DNA of 64,000 nt from Dehalobacter sp. (GTDB lineage Bacteria; Bacillota; Desulfitobacteriia; Desulfitobacteriales; Syntrophobotulaceae): the NCBI GenBank assembly GCA_023667845.1, contig JAMPIU010000073.1, positions 1 to 64,000 on the forward strand. The letters run 5' to 3'. This document shows positions 59,544 through 64,000 of this stretch, in pieces (positions within the stretch are counted from its first letter, which is position 1; every line of letters starts with the position of its first letter). The position numbers and the translations under genes were made by a program. The notes beneath the pieces were generated by a model. The model worked only from the letters and a program-made list of their open reading frames with translations, did no database searches and was not told the origin of the DNA.

Positions 59544-59864
59544 TTAGCTAAAAAACACGTTCACAGCGACGCCGCAAAAACTCAGGATATAATACACGCC
59601 GATCAAAATCACCAGAAAAACCAGAACCGACCGCTCTTTCTTCCTGATAACAGCTTTCAGTCCAATAATGGCCGCTGCAATGCCTGCGGCAAAAATCAGA
59701 ATGGTAATGACAACCTGCAGGGGATTATTCAAGATCAGTTCTAAGCCGGAATATCCTTCCTTATATGGAAGTACGGAACCCACGACAAACAAAATCCAGC
59801 TGACAATCACCAGGATGAAGGATTTTCTGCCGGATTTGCTTTTGGGTAAAATCGTGATTCTCAT
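59544..59864 (-). CDS. Small membrane protein, unknown function (paralogue B)
   Basis: The product is 106 residues from ATG 59864, with AAAAGGGG eight bases upstream. It has a basic N-terminus (ILPKSKSGRKS) and three hydrophobic segments, with the motif VIRKKERSVLVFLVILIG shared with the neighbour at 59111. The layout (one helix, a loop, two helices flanking the KKER turn) is common to both. No catalytic motif is seen. Function unknown. Confidence 0.65.
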   Translation of the reverse strand: MRITILPKSKSGRKSFILVIVSWILFVVGSVLPYKEGYSGLELILNNPLQVVITILIFAAGIAAAIIGLKAVIRKKERSVLVFLVILIGVYYILSFCGVAVNVFFS

Positions 59865-59936
59865 GACATTCACCCCTTTTTATAAAGAAAACTTAGCTGG
59901 TGCCAAGTCTTTGGCGGCTGCTTTGTTGCACTTAGA

Positions 59937-59974
59937 TATATCAGAAAGTAATAGTAATTATACTTTCTGATATA
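59937..59974. repeat. 14-bp perfect inverted repeat
   Basis: TATATCAGAAAGTA (59937-59950) and its exact complement (59961-59974) flank a 10-bp AT loop. No T-run follows on either strand, so it is not a standard terminator. It lies between guaA and the small membrane protein gene and may be an operator or a small mobile remnant. Confidence 0.55.
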
Positions 59975-60039
59975 CCCATAAAACCGACCTTGTTAAGCGT
60001 TTAGACTTGGTTGTTTCAATATTAATATGCCATGGCTTA

Positions 60040-60063
60040 CTGATATGCCTATAGGCTTATCAG
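60040..60063 (+). terminator. Weak hairpin with T-run beside the guaA stop
   Basis: CTGATA-T-GCC pairs with GGC-T-TATCAG around TATA, with TTTTT just after it on plus. The T-run is on the wrong side for guaA (minus), which ends at 60067. It could stop antisense transcription into guaA. Confidence 0.35.
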
Positions 60064-60066
60064 TTT

Positions 60067-61599
60067 TTATTCCCACTCAATCGTTCCGGGGGGTTTAGAG
60101 GTAATGTCATAAACCACGCGGTTCACACCGTGGACTTCATTGACGATCCTGTTTGAGATGACTTCGAGCAGTTCATACGGCAGCTTTGCCCAGTCGGCCG
60201 TCATCGCGTCGTCGCTCGTGACCGCCCTCAAGACGATCGGATAACCGTATGTGCGTCCATCTCCCATCACGCCGACACTACGGATAGAGGGCAACACCGC
60301 AAAGTATTGCCATACCTCCATGTGGAGTCCGGCTTTAATAATCTCTTCCCTGACAATTGCATCCGCTTCTCTTAAATAATCCAGCTTTTCCGGCGTGATT
60401 TCGCCAATGATACGGATTGCAAGCCCCGGGCCTGGGAATGGCTGGCGCCAGACAATCTCTTCCGGCAAGCCAAGTTCCAGTCCGACTTCCCGGACTTCAT
60501 CCTTGAAAAGCATCCGTAAAGGTTCGATCAGTTCAAACTGCATATCTTCAGGCAGCCCGCCAACATTGTGGTGCGTTTTAATGGTTTCAGCTGTTTCGGT
60601 GCCGCTTTCTACAATATCCGGATAAAGCGTACCCTGTACCAGAAAATCAATCTGGCCTAACTTACGGGCTTCATCTTCGAACAGCCTGATAAATTCATTG
60701 CCAATCCGTTTGCGTTTTTCTTCCGGTTCGGAAATTCCTTTCACCTTAGCCATAAAACGTCCCGAAGCATCGACGAAATCCAGATTCAGGTGAAACTTTC
60801 CAATAAACGTATCCTTGACCTGCTCCGATTCATTCTTGCGCATAAATCCATGATCGACATAAATACAGGTCAGCTGATCCCCGATCGCTCTATGAACAAG
60901 TACTGCGGCGACAGAAGAATCGACCCCGCCGCTTAACGCGCATAAGACCTTTTTATCTCCGGCTCTCTTCCTGATCTCCTGTACCTGGGATTCAATAAAG
61001 GATTCCATGGTCCAGTTGCCTTGGCAGCCGCATACCCTGTACAGGAAGTTTTCAAGCATTGCCTGTCCTTCCGGGGTATGTTTGACTTCCGGATGAAATT
61101 GAACACCATAAAAGTTCTTTTCCGGACAGTAGATTCCCGCAACCGGCGTATTGGGAGTAAAGGCAGCCCGGATGAAACCGGCAGGCAGTTCCAGAACTGA
61201 GTCCCCATGACTCATCCAACACTGACGAGCACCTTTGAGTCCGTGCCAGACCCCTTCATTATATTCAATCGTGATTTCTGTTTTCCCATATTCATGGGCC
61301 TGTGGTCTCTCCACACGTCCGCCAAGCTGTACGGTCATCAGCTGCATGCCATAACAGATTCCGAGTATCGGTATCCCCAGTTCATAGATTGCAGGGTCAA
61401 TGAAAGGCGCGCCCTCCTGATTAACACTGGCAGGACCTCCCGAGAAAATAATTCCTTTCGGGGCCATGGCTTTAATCTTTTCTATAGGGGTCTTATATGA
61501 AATCATCTCTGAATATACTTTTGCTTCTCTAACCCGGCGCGCAATCAGCTGATTATACTGTCCACCAAAGTCAAGAACCAACACCAGTTCACGTTCCAT
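60067..61599 (-). CDS. guaA: GMP synthase (glutamine-hydrolysing)
   Basis: GuaA converts XMP to GMP using glutamine. The N-terminal class I amidotransferase domain has the nucleophile C82 (GICYGMQL) and the HPEV histidine ([10 protein letters not shown]). The ATP pyrophosphatase domain has the P-loop [11 protein letters not shown], and the C-terminal dimerisation domain ends [10 protein letters not shown]. Product about 510 residues. Three ATG codons cluster at the start; 61599 is best spaced from AAAGGA. It lies downstream of hpt on the same strand. No guanine riboswitch is seen. Confidence 0.97.
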   Translation of the reverse strand: MERELVLVLDFGGQYNQLIARRVREAKVYSEMISYKTPIEKIKAMAPKGIIFSGGPASVNQEGAPFIDPAIYELGIPILGICYGMQLMTVQLGGRVERPQAHEYGKTEITIEYNEGVWHGLKGARQCWMSHGDSVLELPAGFIRAAFTPNTPVAGIYCPEKNFYGVQFHPEVKHTPEGQAMLENFLYRVCGCQGNWTMESFIESQVQEIRKRAGDKKVLCALSGGVDSSVAAVLVHRAIGDQLTCIYVDHGFMRKNESEQVKDTFIGKFHLNLDFVDASGRFMAKVKGISEPEEKRKRIGNEFIRLFEDEARKLGQIDFLVQGTLYPDIVESGTETAETIKTHHNVGGLPEDMQFELIEPLRMLFKDEVREVGLELGLPEEIVWRQPFPGPGLAIRIIGEITPEKLDYLREADAIVREEIIKAGLHMEVWQYFAVLPSIRSVGVMGDGRTYGYPIVLRAVTSDDAMTADWAKLPYELLEVISNRIVNEVHGVNRVVYDITSKPPGTIEWE

Positions 61600-61686
61600 T
61601 TGCATCATCCTTTCAACATTTCAGTACTGAGACTTATGATATGATTTTTCTTAACTGGCAGTAAAATGGAGCAATCTCTTTTGATT

Positions 61687-62226
61687 TTATTTCTCATAAA
61701 CCTCGGGCTTCAAAACGCCAATATACGTTAGGTTCCTGTACATTTCGTCATAATCAAGCCCATAGCCGACTGCAAACTCATTTGGTATCACAAAGCCATT
61801 GTAATCAGGCTGAATATCGACCTGTCTCCGCTCCGGCTTGTCCAAAAGCGTGACAATCTTCAGGCTTAAGGGTTGTCTCCTGAGAAGGTTTTCCTTCAAG
61901 TATTTCAGCGTAAGCCCTGTATCAACAATATCCTCAACAATCAGGACGTGTTTGTCTTCGACACTGGTTTCCAGATCCTTCAGCAGTCTGACGGCTCCTG
62001 AAGAACGGTTGGAGCTCCCATAGCTTGAAACGGCCATAAAATCATATCTCAACGGAATTCTGATTTGCCGGATCAAATCTGCAAAAAAAGGCACAGCCCC
62101 TTTAAAAATACCAATGGTCAGAAGATCCTTGCCAAAATATTCGTTGGTAATCTGTTCACCCAGTTCGGCCACCCTTTTTTTTAGCTGTTTCTCGGTTATC
62201 AGCACCTTCGCAATCTTTCTTTCCAT
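61687..62226 (-). CDS. hpt: Hypoxanthine phosphoribosyltransferase
   Basis: Hpt salvages hypoxanthine and guanine with PRPP. The 179-residue product has the PRPP-binding motif [14 protein letters not shown], the PP-loop region [14 protein letters not shown], and the flexible-loop tyrosine ([11 protein letters not shown]). The end [27 protein letters not shown] is typical for bacterial HPRT. The start ATG 62226 has GGAG eight bases upstream. It pairs with guaA in a purine-salvage transcript. Confidence 0.96.
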   Translation of the reverse strand: MERKIAKVLITEKQLKKRVAELGEQITNEYFGKDLLTIGIFKGAVPFFADLIRQIRIPLRYDFMAVSSYGSSNRSSGAVRLLKDLETSVEDKHVLIVEDIVDTGLTLKYLKENLLRRQPLSLKIVTLLDKPERRQVDIQPDYNGFVIPNEFAVGYGLDYDEMYRNLTYIGVLKPEVYEK

Positions 62227-62283
62227 TTCTACCACTCCATCAAGCTATTACCACTGAATTATATCACAAGTTGAATAGGATAA

Positions 62284-62339
62284 AAAAGAAGGTACTGCAA
62301 AAACTGCATACGAACAGCGTTTTTGCAGTACCTTCTTTT
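62284..62339 (-). terminator. Strong bidirectional-looking terminator
   Basis: A perfect 21-bp stem lies at 62284-62304 and 62319-62339 with a 14-nt loop, and T-runs on the minus side (TTTTTTAT). It lies 15 bp past the stop of the gene at 62354 and before hpt. It ends that transcript, so hpt likely has its own promoter in the 60 bp between. Confidence 0.88.
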
Positions 62340-62353
62340 ATGAAGCCAGACAT

Positions 62354-63019
62354 TTACTCTGCCGTTTCAGGCGGCTGGATTGAAATCTTTCTTCCGATAT
62401 CCTTAAATTCCAGGATCAGGGTCATCGGTTCTCCGGTTTCTTTGTTTTGCGCTCTCACTTCAACCTGCGTTACAGTTTTGGTGCTTCTGGTGATATAGAG
62501 CGTGTACTCAAAACCGGTCCATAGGGTTTCCATCATCTGATTCTGTACACTTGGTTTTAGCGTGCATACCCAGCATTTCTTGCTGTTTAGTTCTTTCTCT
62601 CCTTTAAGCATCACCTCACCGATCTCTTTCAACTGCAGACTGGCCAAAGGGTTAAGCTCCACCAGAAAGACTTTTTGGGCAACTGATACATCGCTGAATT
62701 TTACCCACGCTTTGCTGAAAGGGTCCTTGTTGTAGAGAACATCACCCACCTTAATCATTTCAACTTTGCTTCCCGCCAGCTGACCCTGAATCTGAATGTT
62801 TTCACCGCTCTTATAGCCGGTAATCCTCGTCAGTAACCGCGCTTTGCCATCCACTGTCTGCTGCTGCGTTAAAACATAAGAAAATGAATTGGCTTTGTTC
62901 AGGTTTCCCAGGCCCAGGATAACCAGCTGCTGCGGATCGGGCTGACGCATTATGGTAATCATTCCTCCAATGACGAACAAAAAAATGATGATGGAACCAA
63001 CAATAATTTTCTTTTTCAT
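62354..63019 (-). CDS. Secreted or membrane-anchored LolA/LppX-like protein, unknown
   Basis: The product is 221 residues with an N-terminal hydrophobic helix (KKKIIVGSIIIFLFVIGGMI) that anchors or exports it; no lipobox cysteine is present. The rest is beta-rich with patterns typical of the LolA/LppX sheet fold (VDGKARLLTRITGYKSGENI, IKVGDVLYNKDPFSKAWVKF, LYITRSTKTVTQVEVR). I cannot assign a substrate. A pair of cysteines lies in KKCWVCTLKP near residue 147. Its neighbours give no pathway clue. Confidence 0.6.
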   Translation of the reverse strand: MKKKIIVGSIIIFLFVIGGMITIMRQPDPQQLVILGLGNLNKANSFSYVLTQQQTVDGKARLLTRITGYKSGENIQIQGQLAGSKVEMIKVGDVLYNKDPFSKAWVKFSDVSVAQKVFLVELNPLASLQLKEIGEVMLKGEKELNSKKCWVCTLKPSVQNQMMETLWTGFEYTLYITRSTKTVTQVEVRAQNKETGEPMTLILEFKDIGRKISIQPPETAE

Positions 63020-63147
63020 GCCTTGCCCTCCTGGCGGAGTTCTTACTTAATATTATGACCGGCTAAATCAAGGTATTACTGGTAATTCCTGTTTAAGCTG
63101 AATTATTGATTATACGATTGCATATTGGCAAATCCGAAATCAATGAA

Positions 63148-63462
63148 TCAAATGCCGGGAGCCGCCATATCCACACCGGAAATTTGATGTCGGTGGCCGT
63201 TGTCTACGGTCGTGTAGAAATCCCAATTATGCGCATGCCATCCATTCTTCAGCGGAATTGAAACGCTCGAAACAGCTTTGTAATAATGCGTATGTCCATG
63301 CTCATACAAAACGAAATTTTCTGAATGATGAACATGACTATCACCGGTTGGAATAGCTATTCCCGAAATATCCAAGCATTGATGAGAATGCCCGTAATCG
63401 CAGGATGTATGCGTTGAACTTCCATGATTATGGTTTGACGGGCTTTTCGCAGTTTGCACCAT
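63148..63462 (-). CDS. YmaF-family histidine-rich protein
   Basis: This is a 104-residue soluble protein with many His-x-His pairs (HNHGSSTHTSC, YGHSHQC, GDSHVHHSEN, YEHGHTHYYK, WHAHNWD, NGHRHQISGVD), as in the YmaF family of Bacillus. The repeats suggest metal binding, and the function is unknown. The start ATG 63462 lies after AGAGGAGG; a longer reading to 63516 is unlikely. The ribosome site is part of a hairpin (63473-63503). Confidence 0.8.
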   Translation of the reverse strand: MVQTAKSPSNHNHGSSTHTSCDYGHSHQCLDISGIAIPTGDSHVHHSENFVLYEHGHTHYYKAVSSVSIPLKNGWHAHNWDFYTTVDNGHRHQISGVDMAAPGI

Positions 63463-63472
63463 AAAAGATAAC

Positions 63473-63503
63473 CTCCTCTTTCGATAAAATATTTTCAGAG
63501 GAG
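63473..63503 (-). promoter_or_regulatory. Hairpin that sequesters the ymaF ribosome site
   Basis: On the minus strand an upstream CTCCTCT (63497-63503) is complementary to AGAGGAG (63473-63479) of the ymaF Shine-Dalgarno, with a 17-nt AT-rich loop. If it forms, translation would be reduced. This may be simple chance given the purine-rich site. Confidence 0.4.
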
Positions 63504-63823
63504 ATTTTTTGAGCATATTCTATTCTTCCATTTTTAACCAAATAAGTATTTAAGGTGCCCTCCCGCTTTTTAATATGACTAAATTAGTAGGCCAAGTTCC
63601 TCTGCAAAGTTTTTTTGCGAGGAAAGATTATTTGGCCATTCCTGACCTGTCCCCGAAAACAACGAAGATACCCAAAGACGTTCACCGAACTCTCTAAAAA
63701 GACCATCCATCTCGGGCAGTCTACTTAATTCTTAAGACAAACATTTTAAGTCTAAACTTGTATAACTAGCATATATACTACTACAAATATATTTAGAATA
63801 ATAAATTTCTAAAGGTAAAGCAA
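63504..63823. other. Gene-poor stretch before the small toxin-like ORF
   Basis: About 320 bp with no convincing ORF longer than 25 codons. TTGTATAACTAG near 63760 contains an extended -10-like TATAAC that could drive the small ORF, but no good -35 is seen. An antisense RNA might be encoded here, as in type I toxin systems; sequence alone does not show it. Confidence 0.3.
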
Positions 63824-63850
63824 CCAATTCTTCTTGAGAGGAGGAATTGG
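63824..63850 (+). promoter_or_regulatory. Hairpin that sequesters the ribosome site of the small ORF
   Basis: CCAATTCTTC (63824-63833) pairs with GAGGAATTGG (63841-63850), ten base pairs with one G-U wobble and a 7-nt loop. The stem and loop bury the GAGAGGAGGA ribosome site of the ORF starting at 63854. Sequestered ribosome sites are characteristic of type I toxin mRNAs. Confidence 0.65.
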
Positions 63851-63853
63851 ACT

Positions 63854-63955
63854 ATGACAAAACTCTATCAGACAATGATGATCATTTTTGGTTCCTGTTC
63901 CCTTCTTGTAAGCCTGATCGCTTTGATTATCCAAATAATTAAACTATGTATCTAA
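63854..63955 (+). CDS. 33-residue membrane peptide, holin-like toxin type
   Basis: A very short ORF: MTKLYQTMMII, then a single hydrophobic helix (FGSCSLLVSLIALIIQIIKL) and a two-residue end. Start spacing to GAGGAGG is good. The composition and pattern resemble the putative holin-like toxin family of small Firmicute peptides (Y, M-I-x-FG, then L/I-rich helix ending in K). It may be a type I toxin. The family call is by pattern only; it could also be a random small hydrophobic ORF. Confidence 0.5.
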   Translation: MTKLYQTMMIIFGSCSLLVSLIALIIQIIKLCI

Positions 63956-64000
63956 TTAAAAACTTGCCTAGATCTAGCCTTATGTGTAAAAAGTAGCCGC

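Noticed and set aside
61600-61686. Guanine-type purine riboswitch near guaA or hpt
   Set aside because: The conserved junction sequences of the purine aptamer are not visible, and the gap is too short for an aptamer plus platform.
1-64000. CRISPR arrays, prophage, IS transposases, tRNA or rRNA genes
   Set aside because: No regularly spaced repeats, recombinase or transposase motifs, or tRNA/rRNA-like sequences were found on reading through the window.

Overview
The window reads as the motility, chemotaxis and surface-glycan region of a low-to-medium GC Gram-positive anaerobe. FliY (a CheC/FliN hybrid), FlaG, the FliW/CsrA pair, DUF6470 and DUF327/YaaR proteins, FlgM, and a four-gene NADP-type [FeFe]-hydrogenase point to the class Clostridia. 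A Peptococcaceae-like host (Desulfitobacterium, Dehalobacter or Desulfosporosinus relatives) fits, but that is an inference from gene content. No rRNA, tRNA, CRISPR array or transposase was seen.

Layout. (1) Positions 1-18.8 kb, minus strand: one long flagellar and chemotaxis operon transcribed right to left, cheA-cheW-cheB-flgC-fliE-fliF-fliG-fliH-fliI-fliJ-flbD-fliL-fliM-fliY-cheY-fliO-fliP-fliQ-fliR-flhB-flhA. FlhA runs off the left edge. Genes overlap or lie a few bases apart, except for a 553-bp gap between flhB and flhA. That gap holds two related 105-bp structured repeat elements in opposite orientation. flgB, fliK, flgD and flgE are absent from their usual places. (2) 19-24 kb, minus: fliT-like, fliS, fliD, flaG and two nearly identical flagellin genes. 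Each flagellin leader carries a CsrA-type hairpin plus a second GGA over the Shine-Dalgarno site. (3) 24-36.7 kb, minus: an AT-rich glycan island. It encodes GDP-D-glycero-D-manno-heptose synthesis (GmhA, HddA, fused HddC-GmhB), a 4,6-dehydratase, a ColD-type PLP dehydratase, a fucose-synthase homologue that lacks its catalytic tyrosine, an E1 alpha/beta pair using thiamine diphosphate, and three glycosyltransferases. (4) 36.8-41.4 kb, minus: the late operon flgM-flgN-flgK-flgL-DUF6470-fliW-csrA, ending in a terminator. (5) 41.8-45.9 kb: motA, motB, yaaR and cheR on plus, with a Tat-type M28 peptidase on minus. (6) 46-52.3 kb: a second sugar island (RmlB, RmlA, VioA-like aminotransferase, NeuD-like acyltransferase) with two paralogous cysteine-motif glycosyltransferases. 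(7) 52.4-54 kb: a cyclic-di-GMP-I riboswitch and terminator ahead of an ArsB/NhaD-type transporter. (8) 54-64 kb, mostly minus: the hndABCD-type hydrogenase operon, a prepilin peptidase, small membrane proteins, guaA, hpt, a secreted protein of unknown function, a YmaF-like protein, and (on plus) a very small holin-like-toxin-type ORF.

How the parts fit. Export apparatus, basal body, switch, chemosensory core, filament, chaperones, the FlgM late-gene checkpoint, the CsrA/FliW flagellin checkpoint and the stator are together. Two nucleotide-sugar islands sit directly beside the flagellin and chemotaxis genes, which suggests that the filament is glycosylated with two unusual sugars. The strongest candidate for an undescribed system is the first island. 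Its enzymes fit together as a route to a GDP-linked 3,6-dideoxy-4-keto-heptose that receives a two-carbon branch from an E1-type thiamine enzyme. This is a prediction from motifs and gene order, not a demonstrated pathway. Start codons were moved from the longest ORF where a Shine-Dalgarno sequence or family alignment clearly favoured another codon.
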